A stretch of DNA of 64,000 nucleotides from Blastopirellula marina (GTDB lineage Bacteria; Planctomycetota; Planctomycetia; Pirellulales; Pirellulaceae), in the NCBI RefSeq assembly GCF_002967715.1, contig NZ_PUIA01000017.1, positions 434,001 through 498,000 of the forward strand. The letters run 5' to 3'. The notes beneath the pieces are model-generated. The model searched no databases. It was not told the origin of the DNA and saw only the letters and a list, made by a program, of their open reading frames with translations. Shown piece by piece: positions 34,762 to 43,709 of this stretch (position 1 is its first letter; each line of letters starts with the position of its first letter). The translations under genes and the position numbers were made by a program.

Positions 34762-35637
34762 TTAAGCGGCGGAACTTTTACGAACGTTTTCGACGTTGTC
34801 TGTCTGGCTCTCAAGCGAAAACGGCAACGTTTCGGCCGTGCTGGGAGCAGATTGGTCCGGCTGTTTCCAACCGTACATTCCCACGTATAACGTGAGGCCG
34901 GTAAAGTAGACGATCGCACCACTCCAAGCAATATCACTCAGGTAGTGCCCCCCCTCGGCAATGCGGGAAGCACCAACACCAGCACCACACATAAACCCCA
35001 CGGCAAATACGCACATCGCCGCTTTTGGGTTCTTGCGAAGCAGAAGAAATGCTGGCAGCAGGAACACAAAACCCATCGAAGCATGACCGCTGGGGAAAGA
35101 CTTGGCCATTTCATACGGCCCAATCGTTCCAGGCGGAATATATTCATACTGGCCACCAAACACGACCGTATCGCACGGACGCGGACGTCCCCAGTTCGGC
35201 TTCAGGACCGTATTGATCAAGATCCCAGGGCCAATCAGGATGGCCAGCGAGCAGAACAGCGCTCCTTTTCTTACACTTCGTAGCCGAGTGAAGAGAAAGC
35301 TGCCAATCCATGCGGCGACGCTCCCCACGCCAAACACAACCGCAGGTATCGGGCCGTAGTCGTAAATCGTGTTCGCCAAAAACGTTTCCGTATAAGGAAA
35401 GCGTTCTCCCTGGGTACTGAAAAACTGACGCGTGACAGCCAGGTCGAGCGGTGTCCAATAGCAGAGCAGCGTGAGCGTTGCCAACAGAACTAGCGGCACG
35501 AGCGCCATCCCAATCAGCAATGGCTGAAGAGAATTTGGCTGTGGACTGTATTGTGTTTGGTTCGTGTCGGGCATGGTCGACAAGTTCGCGGCCGATGGCA
35601 CGTGAGGCAGAACAGGTTTTATCTCTTGATTCTGCAT
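34762..35637 (-). CDS. PAP2 superfamily phosphatase (membrane-bound)
   Basis: A 291-residue lipid phosphatase. The three catalytic motifs are intact: KPNWGRPRP (Lys146-Arg153), FPSGHASMG (PSGH at 182-185) and SRIAEGGHYLSD (Arg225, His231, Asp235). Hydrophobic helices surround them; residues 1-38 are a disordered cytosolic N-terminus. It would dephosphorylate a lipid phosphate such as undecaprenyl pyrophosphate, phosphatidate or lipid A. It is the first gene of a probable operon with LptF/G and GT39. Which lipid it acts on is not evident. Confidence 0.9.
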   Translation of the reverse strand: MQNQEIKPVLPHVPSAANLSTMPDTNQTQYSPQPNSLQPLLIGMALVPLVLLATLTLLCYWTPLDLAVTRQFFSTQGERFPYTETFLANTIYDYGPIPAVVFGVGSVAAWIGSFLFTRLRSVRKGALFCSLAILIGPGILINTVLKPNWGRPRPCDTVVFGGQYEYIPPGTIGPYEMAKSFPSGHASMGFVFLLPAFLLLRKNPKAAMCVFAVGFMCGAGVGASRIAEGGHYLSDIAWSGAIVYFTGLTLYVGMYGWKQPDQSAPSTAETLPFSLESQTDNVENVRKSSAA

Positions 35638-35791
35638 CGACGATCAGGCCATGAGTGCTGTGTGAATCTCGTTCAGTTTTCCGAATCGCCACAGGCGAAA
35701 TGTCCTTCCGAGTCTTTCGTGAAGGGTACTACTACCCGAGATGAGGGATTCAACGCAAGACACATCTGCAGTCTTAGCACGCTAGCAGCGA

Positions 35792-36388
35792 CTAAGCGAT
35801 GAGGCTGTGGATGAGAACTGCCACCCCTCCCAAAGCGATCACGACCCCCATACTTCGCGACAACCGCGAGGTCGGTTCGATCCAGTGCCCTACCCAGATT
35901 CCCACCCCTAACAGCAACGAAGTTCCCAACAGAAGACCAAATTGAAATGCCAGTGGTAACGAACCAGAGAGTTTATCGGTGCCATGCACATAGCCATGAA
36001 GAATTCCAAACAGGGCGACCACAACTGCTAGCAATAGCTCCCGGTATTTCCATCCTGGGATCAAGGACACGCCTAGCAGAATGACCGACACGGCGACGAC
36101 GGGTTCTCCCCAGGGTAGCCAGATCCCGCTTCCATGCAGTCCAGCTCCCGCCATCAAGCTGCTTAAGAAGACAAGTGGCACCGCGATCATCGAGCCCTTA
36201 TCGACATGGACCACCAGCAGCCCAATCGCCAGCGTTGCCAGCAGGTGATCGATACCGAACCACGGATGCAATACGCCTTCTAGAAAACTGCTTCCGGCTT
36301 GCACGCCACCCGGAGGACCACCCCAAGCTTGCTGGGGCACCAGCAGCGGTATCAGAAAGATGGCCCAAATGGTTCGGGCAAAGCTCAT
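35792..36388 (-). CDS. HupE/UreJ family membrane protein (putative nickel/cobalt permease)
   Basis: A 198-residue protein with a signal-like N-terminal helix and about six helices. The conserved metal motif is HPWFGIDHLLA (His41, Asp47, His48), and ALFGILHGYVHGTDK is the second family block. HupE/UreJ proteins import Ni2+ or Co2+, usually beside hydrogenase or urease genes. None is visible nearby. It is separate from flanking genes by 49 and 154 bp. Substrate not shown. Confidence 0.87.
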   Translation of the reverse strand: MSFARTIWAIFLIPLLVPQQAWGGPPGGVQAGSSFLEGVLHPWFGIDHLLATLAIGLLVVHVDKGSMIAVPLVFLSSLMAGAGLHGSGIWLPWGEPVVAVSVILLGVSLIPGWKYRELLLAVVVALFGILHGYVHGTDKLSGSLPLAFQFGLLLGTSLLLGVGIWVGHWIEPTSRLSRSMGVVIALGGVAVLIHSLIA

Positions 36389-36437
36389 TGAGGGTGCCCT
36401 CGAATAGGTGAAACAGCGAAGCCACCCCTACTATCGG

Positions 36438-37229
36438 CTACGCCCCATCCAAAAGTTTGCGAACAGCGGCTTGCACATCGTCCTGCCGCATCAGGCTTTC
36501 GCCAACCAATACCGCGTCAACATCGTTCTCTTGCAGCAAGCGAATGTCGTCATGCGTAAAGATTCCACTCTCACCCACCAGCACACAGTGGTCAGGTATC
36601 TGGCGGCCAAGTCGTATTGTGTGATTCAGATCGACCTCGAACGTTCGCAAGTCACGGTTATTGATCCCGACCAATTGGGCACCAATGTCCAGCACGCGCG
36701 AGACATTCGACTCGTCGTAAAGCTCGACCAGCGGCGTCATACCCAGTTCACAGATCTGATCATGCAACGACTTCAGGGCATCGTCATCCAGGCACTCGGC
36801 AATCAGCAGCACCGCATCGGCACCAGCGGCTCTGGCTTCGATCACCTGGTAAGGGTCGAGTACGAAATCTTTCCGCAAAATCGGCAAGCCGACTTCACGG
36901 CGAATGGCGACCAGATAATCGAGATGCCCTTGAAAGAACGACTCGTCGGTCAGGCAGCTGATGCACGCCGCGCCTGCTGCTTCATAGTCCTGGGCGATCT
37001 GCACCGGATGAAAATCGGGGCGAATCAGTCCCTTGGACGGGCTAGCCTTCTTCACCTCGGCAATCAGCTTGACCGCGCCCCCTGACGAGAGCGCGCCCAA
37101 AAAGTCCCGCGGCGCGGGTGCGTCGGCCAGGCGAGCTTCGACTTCTACCAGCGGACGAACCGACTTTGCCGCGGCAATCTCTTCCCACTTTTTGGTAACG
37201 ATCTTATCGAGGACAGTCGGCTCAGCCAT
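36438..37229 (-). CDS. trpC: Indole-3-glycerol phosphate synthase
   Basis: A 263-residue TIM-barrel enzyme of tryptophan synthesis, converting 1-(2-carboxyphenylamino)-1-deoxyribulose 5-phosphate to indole-3-glycerol phosphate. MAEPTVLDKIVTKKWEEIAA starts the N-terminal helix; LIAEVKKASPSKGLIRPDF contains the catalytic lysine, LRKDFVLDPYQVIEARAAGA and GINNRDLRTFEV follow, and VGESGIFTHDDI is the phosphate site. The ATG at 37229 avoids overlap with purH, leaving 19 bp. No other trp gene is in the window, so it is detached from a trp operon. Confidence 0.95.
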   Translation of the reverse strand: MAEPTVLDKIVTKKWEEIAAAKSVRPLVEVEARLADAPAPRDFLGALSSGGAVKLIAEVKKASPSKGLIRPDFHPVQIAQDYEAAGAACISCLTDESFFQGHLDYLVAIRREVGLPILRKDFVLDPYQVIEARAAGADAVLLIAECLDDDALKSLHDQICELGMTPLVELYDESNVSRVLDIGAQLVGINNRDLRTFEVDLNHTIRLGRQIPDHCVLVGESGIFTHDDIRLLQENDVDAVLVGESLMRQDDVQAAVRKLLDGA

Positions 37230-37248
37230 GTTGTTGTCTTGCGGCAGA

Positions 37249-38817
37249 TTAATGTCGGAAGTGACGGACACCGGTAAAGATCATCGGCAGCTTGTGCTCG
37301 TTGCACGCATCGATCACTTCCTGATCTCGCTTCGAACCGCCTGGCTGAATAAACGCCTTGACGCCTGCTTTGGACGCTTCGTGAATCGAGTCCGGGAAGG
37401 GGAAGAACGCGTCACTGGCCAGCACGCTACCAGGTGCCCGGTCGGCGGCTTTCTCGATCGAGATCTGAACCGAATCGACGCGGCTCATCTGCCCTGCCCC
37501 GGCACCCACCAGCGAACGGTCCTTGCACAGGACGATTGCGTTCGATTTAACGAAGCGGCAGATCTCCCAGGCGAACAGCAGTTCCTGCTTCATCGCTTCG
37601 TCCATTGGCGTTTCGGTGACGACCTGCCAGGTGCTGGGATCATCGAGCTGGAAGTCGGTGTTCTGCACGAGCAGTCCCCCTTCGATCCAACGCGATTGGA
37701 ACTCGGGTCGCTTCCCTTCCAGCGGACCAACTTCCATCAAGCGAACGTTGGCCTTCCACTTGGGCTTGGTGGTCAGGATTTCGACAGCTTCTTTCGAGAA
37801 GCTCGGGGCCGCGATCGCTTCGACGAACAAACCTGGCGTCGAAAGATATTCCGCCGTGGCCGCATCGACTTCCCGGTTCATACCAATCACGCTACCAAAC
37901 GCACTGAGCGGATCCCCCAGCATCGCCTTTTCGCAAGCTTCGACCAGCGTAGAAGCGGAAGCCGCACCACACGGGTTGTTGTGCTTGATTACCGAAACCG
38001 CCACGTCCGGCAGACCGCGGGCAATCGCCAGGGCGCTGTCGAGATCGAGCAGGTTGTTGTACGAAAGCTCCTTGCCGTTGAGCTGCTTGGCATCGACCAG
38101 CGAAGCCCCGCTGAACTTCGGTACCGCGTAGACGGCACCTTGCTGATGCGGGTTTTCGCCGTAACGCAGCACAGCCTTGCGCTCGAACGTCTGACGTAGC
38201 GTTTCCGGGAAGGGGTTGTCTTCTTCCTTCTCGAAGTAGTTGGCGATCGCGGCATCGTAAGCAGCCGTATGGGCGAAGGCAGCCGCCGCCAGCTTGCGAC
38301 GCAGGACCAGCGAAGTCTTCCCGCCATTTTTCAGTTCGGCGAGAATTTCGGGGTATTGGCATGGCTTACAGGCAATCGTGCTGAAAGCGTGGTTCTTAGC
38401 GGCGGCACGCACCAGGCTTGGCCCACCGATATCGATCTGTTCGATGGCCTGGGCATCAGTCACCCCTTCTTTGGCAATCGTTTCCTCGAAGGGATACAAG
38501 TTCACCACGACCAACGGAATGGCGAAGATGCCGTGCTCTCCGATGGCGGTCATGTCGTCTTCGCGATCGTGTCGGCACAAGATGCCGCCGAAGATCTTGG
38601 GATGAAGGGTCTTCAGCCGACCGTCCATCATTTCGGGGAACTGGGTGTACTCGGTGACGTCTTTGACCGGGATGTTGGCTTCCTCCAGGTGACGCCGGGT
38701 TCCTCCGGTGCTGTAGATGGTGATGCCCGCATCGACCAACCCTTGGGCAAATTCGGTCAGACCTTGCTTGTTGCTGACACTGATAATGGCATTTTGAATA
38801 ACAGGGTCGAGAGACAT
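37249..38817 (-). CDS. purH: Bifunctional AICAR formyltransferase / IMP cyclohydrolase
   Basis: A 522-residue enzyme catalysing the last two steps of IMP synthesis. The N-terminal MGS-like IMP cyclohydrolase domain (about 1-200) begins IQNAIISVSNKQGLTEFAQG with STGGTRRHL and DGRLKTLHPKIFGGILCRHD; the C-terminal transformylase has RYGENPHQQGAVY, KQLNGKELSYNNLLDLDSAL and the catalytic Lys-His of SVIKHNNPCGAASA. Length (E. coli 529) is normal. The downstream trpC starts 19 bp later, so the two are probably co-transcribed. The purine and folate link matches purU at 47.8 kb. Confidence 0.97.
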   Translation of the reverse strand: MSLDPVIQNAIISVSNKQGLTEFAQGLVDAGITIYSTGGTRRHLEEANIPVKDVTEYTQFPEMMDGRLKTLHPKIFGGILCRHDREDDMTAIGEHGIFAIPLVVVNLYPFEETIAKEGVTDAQAIEQIDIGGPSLVRAAAKNHAFSTIACKPCQYPEILAELKNGGKTSLVLRRKLAAAAFAHTAAYDAAIANYFEKEEDNPFPETLRQTFERKAVLRYGENPHQQGAVYAVPKFSGASLVDAKQLNGKELSYNNLLDLDSALAIARGLPDVAVSVIKHNNPCGAASASTLVEACEKAMLGDPLSAFGSVIGMNREVDAATAEYLSTPGLFVEAIAAPSFSKEAVEILTTKPKWKANVRLMEVGPLEGKRPEFQSRWIEGGLLVQNTDFQLDDPSTWQVVTETPMDEAMKQELLFAWEICRFVKSNAIVLCKDRSLVGAGAGQMSRVDSVQISIEKAADRAPGSVLASDAFFPFPDSIHEASKAGVKAFIQPGGSKRDQEVIDACNEHKLPMIFTGVRHFRH

Positions 38818-38967
38818 GGCAGAACCAATCTAAATCTGTATACCGACAACGCAGTCCGGGAGAGAGAATCAGCCCCCTTTGTAGGCTGGCGAGTGGGAAA
38901 TCGTCAACCACCCGAACCCCCGCAGGGCGGCAGACCGAAGCAAATCGGCCGCCCAACGGGCTAGAGA

Positions 38968-38981
38968 TAGGCAATTGCCTA
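38968..38981. promoter_or_regulatory. Perfect 14-bp palindrome TAGGCAATTGCCTA
   Basis: Self-complementary site 22 bases past the DUF4282 gene stop and about 150 bases upstream of purH. A repressor operator is possible (for example purine control), but no regulator or -10/-35 assignment can be made; it may be fortuitous. Confidence 0.25.
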
Positions 38982-39003
38982 GGGTTCGCTTGCGGCAGGC
39001 AGA

Positions 39004-40005
39004 CTAATCGATGGTGCCTTGTCGCTCGGCCATCATGTCGCGCATGTCACGCACGTTGTCGTTGATGGTGAAGAAAACAAGCGATACTTCGGCCGAGACG
39101 CGAAGAATGACGATATAGATCAGGACCACAAGGAAGCCCACTATCGCGATACCAGCCGCACCCGCAATAGCGAGTAGTTCGCCCGTAAGAATCGCGGACA
39201 CCAACGAAAGTGCCGTGATCGCGAGATACACCAGAAATATCAGCCCCGAGATCAAAAAGAACAGGGTCTTGATCACGGTCGGGGCGATCATCACATCGAA
39301 GTTAAACAGCGAACCAAGTCCACCACTTCCTTTGCGACGAGCTTTGCTTCGCCCAGCCGGTGGATCGGCGGCATAAGGATTGGGGGCCTCAGCAACCGGC
39401 TTTACCGCAGTCGGCGCAGCGACTACTGGCGCAGCGGCCATTGGTACCGCAACGGGTTCCGCTTTAGGTACCTCGATTTTTGGTGCTTCGGCCTTTGGTG
39501 CTTCCGCCTTGGGGACTTCGATCTTCGGAGTCGCCGGTGCCGGCGCGGCTTTCTTCGCGGTTGCGTGGCTCCCTTTTTTGGCTGGCTTGCCCCCTGGTTT
39601 CTTCGGAGCGACCACCAACGAGTCGAGCCCGGCCGGAACGTCCGCTGCCGGTTTCGACTGAGCCAGATCGGGGAAGCTTAACCCCCCTCCTGTATCTGCT
39701 GCCGGTGGAGCCACCGGGATGGCTTCCGGTGGCGATGCCGATGTAACAGGCGCTGCGGTTACCGGTGTAGCGATCGGGACAGTGCCTGCCGGCGGTGCGA
39801 CAGGGATCGCTTCAGGAGGACTGGCACTACCACTTGGGAAGAGACCTTTCACCGTCGAAGCGGTAATCCACTCGCCGGTGCCGCGGCGGAGGAGACTTTC
39901 AGGTTGAATCGCCCCACTACCGGCGAGCTGCTTCAAAGTTTTTGAATCAATCGGACCTACTTCCGGCGCATCCGGATTGAACTTGTAGAAGAATTCATCG
40001 GCCAT
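39004..40005 (-). CDS. GYF_2 - DUF4282 membrane protein with PKAEAPK repeats
   Basis: A 333-residue protein. Residues 1-58 form a GYF_2 domain (FYKFNPDAPEVGPIDSKTLK, SLLRRGTGEWITASTVKGLF). The middle (about 60-225) is low complexity, with repeats EVPKAEAPKAEAPKIEVPKA and PPEAIPVAPP, probably a flexible linker. The C-terminal 90 residues (FNFDVMIAPTVIKTLFFLIS ... ILRVSAEVSLVFFTINDNVR) have two helices and match DUF4282. GYF domains bind proline-rich ligands; DUF4282 has no known role. Both termini are likely cytosolic. Start ATG unambiguous. Confidence 0.8.
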   Translation of the reverse strand: MADEFFYKFNPDAPEVGPIDSKTLKQLAGSGAIQPESLLRRGTGEWITASTVKGLFPSGSASPPEAIPVAPPAGTVPIATPVTAAPVTSASPPEAIPVAPPAADTGGGLSFPDLAQSKPAADVPAGLDSLVVAPKKPGGKPAKKGSHATAKKAAPAPATPKIEVPKAEAPKAEAPKIEVPKAEPVAVPMAAAPVVAAPTAVKPVAEAPNPYAADPPAGRSKARRKGSGGLGSLFNFDVMIAPTVIKTLFFLISGLIFLVYLAITALSLVSAILTGELLAIAGAAGIAIVGFLVVLIYIVILRVSAEVSLVFFTINDNVRDMRDMMAERQGTID

Positions 40006-40156
40006 GAGGTATGATCTTTAAATTGTCACCAAGAGAAGCGCGCGGAACGAAGAGTGTGCTTTTCATAATGTCTTAGTGAGACCGCAAAGTCAAACGCACA
40101 CATCGTTACCAAAGAATCTAGATTTTCCTCACTTATTCAGCTGTAGGACCATTGGA

Positions 40157-41848
40157 ATGGACGACTTTAGCAAGCTCGAACTTCCCGAGCCGAATCTCGC
40201 GGAACTCAAGACTCGCTATGCCGAGATCGCGAAGGGAATTGAAGACCTCAACGGCAACGATGGGCGCGGAGAAGAACTATTTCAATGGCTCCAGCGCTGG
40301 GATGACGTCCGCCGCGAAATCGATTCGTGGTGCAATTTGACGGAGATCCGTTTCAATCAAGACACCAAAAACGCAGCCTACAAAGCAGCCATGGATCGCC
40401 GCGACGAGATCCATCCCAAGCTGACCGATCTCGACGTTCAAATTAAGAAGCTGCTGCTCGTTGAAGACCGAAAAGAGAAGATTGTCCAACGCTTCGGAGC
40501 CCAGGCCACCGCGTTGTGGCAATGTCAGGTGAACTCGTTCGATCCTGTCATCGAAGACGACCTGGTCGAAGAAGCGAAGCTGGTCTCGAAGTACAACGAG
40601 CTGCTGGCTAGCGCAGCGTTCACCTTTCAAGGCAAGGAAACGAACCTCTCCGGCATCATCGAATTCGCCGAAGACAATGATCGCAGCGTTCGCTACGATG
40701 CCCTCTCGACCATGTGGGGATGGTTCGCCGAAAACCACGAAGAGCTCGATCAGATTTATGACAAGATGGTCAAGCTTCGTGACCAGATGGCCAAGAAGCT
40801 GAAGTATGAGAACTTCGTCCAACTCGCATACCAGCGGATGTCGCGCATCGATTACAACGAGCAAGACGTCCAGCAGTATCGTCAGGAAGTGATCGACAAG
40901 ATCGTTCCCCTTTGCACCGAAATTCGCAAACGGCAGGGGGAAATGCTTGGGCTCGATCCGCTGATGTACTGGGACGAAGCCATCCACGACCAGCAAGGAA
41001 ATCCTCGCCCGCAAGGAAGCTACGAACATCAGATCGAACAAGCTCAGGCCATGTTCGAAGGAATGGACAAGCGGCTGGGTGAGTTCTTTCAGTTGATGCA
41101 AGACAAGAACCTGATGGACCTGAAAAACCGCCCTGGGAAAGCAGGCGGTGGCTTTTGTGCCAGTCTGCTGCAGCAGCGGGTGCCATTTATCTTCGCGAAC
41201 TTCAACGGCACGCTTGGCGACGTCGAGGTCTTCACCCACGAAATCGGTCATGCCTATCAGTGCTACGCGAGCATGTCGCTGCCGCTGCTGGATAACGTGT
41301 GGCCCACCATGGAGTCGTGCGAGATCCACTCGATGGGCCTCGAATTCCTCTGCTGGCCGCATATGGAGAAGTTCTTCGGTGACGAGGCAGATCGCTTCCG
41401 TAAGATCCATCTCGCGTCACGACTTCTCTTTTTGCCGTATGGTGTCTCGGTCGATCACTTCCAGCACGAAGTGTATAAGAATCCCGAAATGACACCGAGC
41501 GAGCGAAATGCCAAGTGGCGGGAACTCGAACGGATCTATCTCCCGCACATGAAATTCGGCGATCTTCCGCACTTGCCGGAAGGGGGACGTTGGCAGAAGC
41601 AGCGGCACATCTACATGTCGCCGTTCTACTACATCGACTACACGCTGGCTCAATGCTGTGCTTTGCAGTTCTGGGTACGGTCGCAGCAAAACTTCGATCA
41701 AGCGATGGAAGATTACCTGGCACTTTGCGCCCGAGGGGGAACCCTGCCATTCCAGGAGCTCGCTCAAAGCGCCGACCTGAAGAGTCCTTTCCAGCCTGGC
41801 TGCTTGACGGAAGTGGCTGGTCAGGCCAGCAACTTCCTCGGGCTTTAA
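40157..41848 (+). CDS. M3-family oligoendopeptidase (PepF-like)
   Basis: A 563-residue zinc metallopeptidase that cleaves short peptides in the cytosol. The HExxH site is HEIGHAYQ (His361, Glu362, His365) in EVFTHEIGHAYQCYASMSLP, with Glu in ESCEIHSMGLEF as third ligand. No signal peptide. The start is ATG 40157 (MDDFSKLELPEPNLAELKTR); an open upstream stretch from 40076 lacks protein character. M3 oligoendopeptidase F is about 600 residues. The MnmE-like gene starts 5 bp after the stop, so they may share a transcript. Confidence 0.92.
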   Translation: MDDFSKLELPEPNLAELKTRYAEIAKGIEDLNGNDGRGEELFQWLQRWDDVRREIDSWCNLTEIRFNQDTKNAAYKAAMDRRDEIHPKLTDLDVQIKKLLLVEDRKEKIVQRFGAQATALWQCQVNSFDPVIEDDLVEEAKLVSKYNELLASAAFTFQGKETNLSGIIEFAEDNDRSVRYDALSTMWGWFAENHEELDQIYDKMVKLRDQMAKKLKYENFVQLAYQRMSRIDYNEQDVQQYRQEVIDKIVPLCTEIRKRQGEMLGLDPLMYWDEAIHDQQGNPRPQGSYEHQIEQAQAMFEGMDKRLGEFFQLMQDKNLMDLKNRPGKAGGGFCASLLQQRVPFIFANFNGTLGDVEVFTHEIGHAYQCYASMSLPLLDNVWPTMESCEIHSMGLEFLCWPHMEKFFGDEADRFRKIHLASRLLFLPYGVSVDHFQHEVYKNPEMTPSERNAKWRELERIYLPHMKFGDLPHLPEGGRWQKQRHIYMSPFYYIDYTLAQCCALQFWVRSQQNFDQAMEDYLALCARGGTLPFQELAQSADLKSPFQPGCLTEVAGQASNFLGL

Positions 41849-41853
41849 ATCGG

Positions 41854-43008
41854 ATGCCAGCTATCGCCACGCCAACAGCAGCCGCGGTTCTTACACCGCC
41901 CGCACGAGGTGCCATTGCGACCATCTCGGTGCAAGGGCCTGCAGCGGTTGCGTTGGCCGATCGTTTTTTTACAAGCCTCGGCAAGACCAGGGTGAACGAT
42001 GCCGACATCGGTCGCATCCTGGTAGGGCATTGGCAGGCCGAAGGCGAGTCCTTCGGTGAAGAACTGGTCGTTGCCAGGCTGGCCGATGATCTCGTCGAAA
42101 TCCATTGCCACGGAGGCGTTCAGGCCAGCCAGCGGATTCTTAAGCATCTCGCCTCGGCTGGCTGTCAGGTCCAGTCGTGGCAAGCCCGCACCCTTTCCGA
42201 GCAATCCGATGCGATTGTGGCCGAAGCCAAGATCGAACTACCGCGGGCAGTCACTTCCCAAGCCGCGCTGCATTTGCTCGATCAAGCCAACGGGGCGTTA
42301 TCTCGCGAAATCGATACGATCGGTGAACTTCTCAAGCAATCGAACTTCGAAGTTGCGGAGCAGAAGATCGCCCATCTGCTATCGCTGGCCCCCTTTGGCA
42401 AGCATCTGACACAACCGTGGCTGATTGTCATCGCGGGCCCCCCCAACGTTGGTAAAAGTAGTTTGCTCAATAAAATCGTGGGCTACGACCGCGCGATCGT
42501 GCTTGATATGCCAGGGACCACGCGCGATGTGCTGCACGCCACGACCGCCCTCGACGGCTGGCCGGTGCAGTTCTCGGACACGGCCGGTATTCGTGTTTCC
42601 GACGATGCCATCGAGCAGGCAGGTATCGCCAAAGCGAAAGCCGCGCTCAAAACGGCCGACCTGGTGATCGTGATGCACGATGCCGCCGACCTGAAGCCCG
42701 ACGAACTCGATCAGTCGCTACAGGAGCTTCCGTCGGCCTTGCACGTGGTCAACAAAATCGACCTGGCCGATGACGTGCGTGTGCCGGCTTCCCGTGAAAT
42801 GATCGCCACCAGCGCGGTCACCAGCCAAGGGGTGCCGCAGTTGATCACCTCGATCGTTTTTCACCTGATTCCACATGTTCCCCAGGCACACGAGCCGTTG
42901 CCCTTCACGGATCGCCAAATCGAAGGGCTGCGACAATTACATCAGCAAGTGCAACATCGCCAGCTCGACGACGCCCTCAAGTCCACTGAAACGCTATTGA
43001 ACACATGA
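41854..43008 (+). CDS. MnmE-like tRNA-modification GTPase, shortened
   Basis: A 384-residue GTPase. Residues 1-115 match the N-terminal tetrahydrofolate-binding part of MnmE (TPPARGAIATISVQGPAAVA, VEIHCHGGVQASQRILKHLA). The G domain sits in a helical domain: G1 GPPNVGKS 195-202, G2 DMPGTTRD, G3 DTAG 242-245, G4 NKID 300-303. True MnmE (about 450) ends in a [C]-x-G-K cysteine motif and helical tail; here the C-terminus is EGLRQLHQQVQHRQLDDALK STETLLNT with no cysteine. It therefore may be a divergent or functionally shifted member. Overlaps the next gene by ATGA. Confidence 0.85.
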   Translation: MPAIATPTAAAVLTPPARGAIATISVQGPAAVALADRFFTSLGKTRVNDADIGRILVGHWQAEGESFGEELVVARLADDLVEIHCHGGVQASQRILKHLASAGCQVQSWQARTLSEQSDAIVAEAKIELPRAVTSQAALHLLDQANGALSREIDTIGELLKQSNFEVAEQKIAHLLSLAPFGKHLTQPWLIVIAGPPNVGKSSLLNKIVGYDRAIVLDMPGTTRDVLHATTALDGWPVQFSDTAGIRVSDDAIEQAGIAKAKAALKTADLVIVMHDAADLKPDELDQSLQELPSALHVVNKIDLADDVRVPASREMIATSAVTSQGVPQLITSIVFHLIPHVPQAHEPLPFTDRQIEGLRQLHQQVQHRQLDDALKSTETLLNT

Positions 43009-43709
43009 ACGAGCACGACCGCGAGAAGTACCAGAAAGAGCATCCCCCTGCCCCGCACCATCATGCGGAGGCCGAAGACGTGATCATCAGCCGTGACACG
43101 CATCGGGAAAATCGCATTCCGCCGGGGCAAACACGCACGAAAAAGTGGCCGGTACTTCACGCGACAATCGTGCCGGAAGTGAACAAAGAAACGTGGTCGC
43201 TGCAAGTATTCGGGCTCGTCGAGCGCGAGCTGACATTCAACTGGGAAGAGTTCCAAGCATTACCCCGTGTGAAAGTCTTTTCCGATTTCCACTGCGTAAC
43301 CCAGTGGTCGCGACTTGGGAACCTATGGGAAGGAGTTTCGACGCGTTATCTTCTGCAGCAGGCCGGCATTCAGCCGGAAGCCAGGTTCGTGATTTGCCAT
43401 GGCTACGACAACGGCTGGACGACTAATCTTCCGCTGGAGTCCTTCTTAAGCGAAGATGCCTTGCTGGCTGACATGCACGACGGAAGAGAGATCAACGCCG
43501 ATCACGGTGGGCCTGTCCGTGGTATTGTCCCGTTGCTCTACGCATGGAAGAGCGCCAAGTGGATCAAAGCAATCGAGCTCAGTGCGACGGATCAGCCTGG
43601 CTACTGGGAACAAAGCGGGTACCACAACGTCGGTGACCCGTGGAAGGAACAGCGTTTCGGCGACGGCCAACTGCCGCCCGGCTGGACAGGCGTACCGGAA
43701 GGGATTTAA
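43005..43709 (+). CDS. Sulfite-oxidase-like molybdopterin oxidoreductase (YuiH-like)
   Basis: A 234-residue protein with the sulfite-oxidase/MsrP molybdopterin fold: FSDFHCVTQWSRLGNLWEGV with Cys97 as probable molybdenum ligand, GYDNGWTTNLPL, HGGPVRGIVPLLYAWKSAKW. No signal peptide or Tat motif, so cytosolic. The N-terminal 40 residues are His-rich (PPAPHHH) and hydrophilic. The gene overlaps the preceding GTPase by 4 bp. Substrate unknown; homologues lack the heme domain and dimerisation domain of sulfite oxidase. Confidence 0.9.
   Translation: MNEHDREKYQKEHPPAPHHHAEAEDVIISRDTHRENRIPPGQTRTKKWPVLHATIVPEVNKETWSLQVFGLVERELTFNWEEFQALPRVKVFSDFHCVTQWSRLGNLWEGVSTRYLLQQAGIQPEARFVICHGYDNGWTTNLPLESFLSEDALLADMHDGREINADHGGPVRGIVPLLYAWKSAKWIKAIELSATDQPGYWEQSGYHNVGDPWKEQRFGDGQLPPGWTGVPEGI

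Noticed and set aside
37033-38199. 388-residue plus-strand frame across trpC and purH
   Set aside because: It spans two genes that are clearly on the minus strand.
40277-41410. 377-residue minus-strand frame inside the M3 peptidase gene
   Set aside because: Antisense of a gene with HEIGH at the expected place; no domain.
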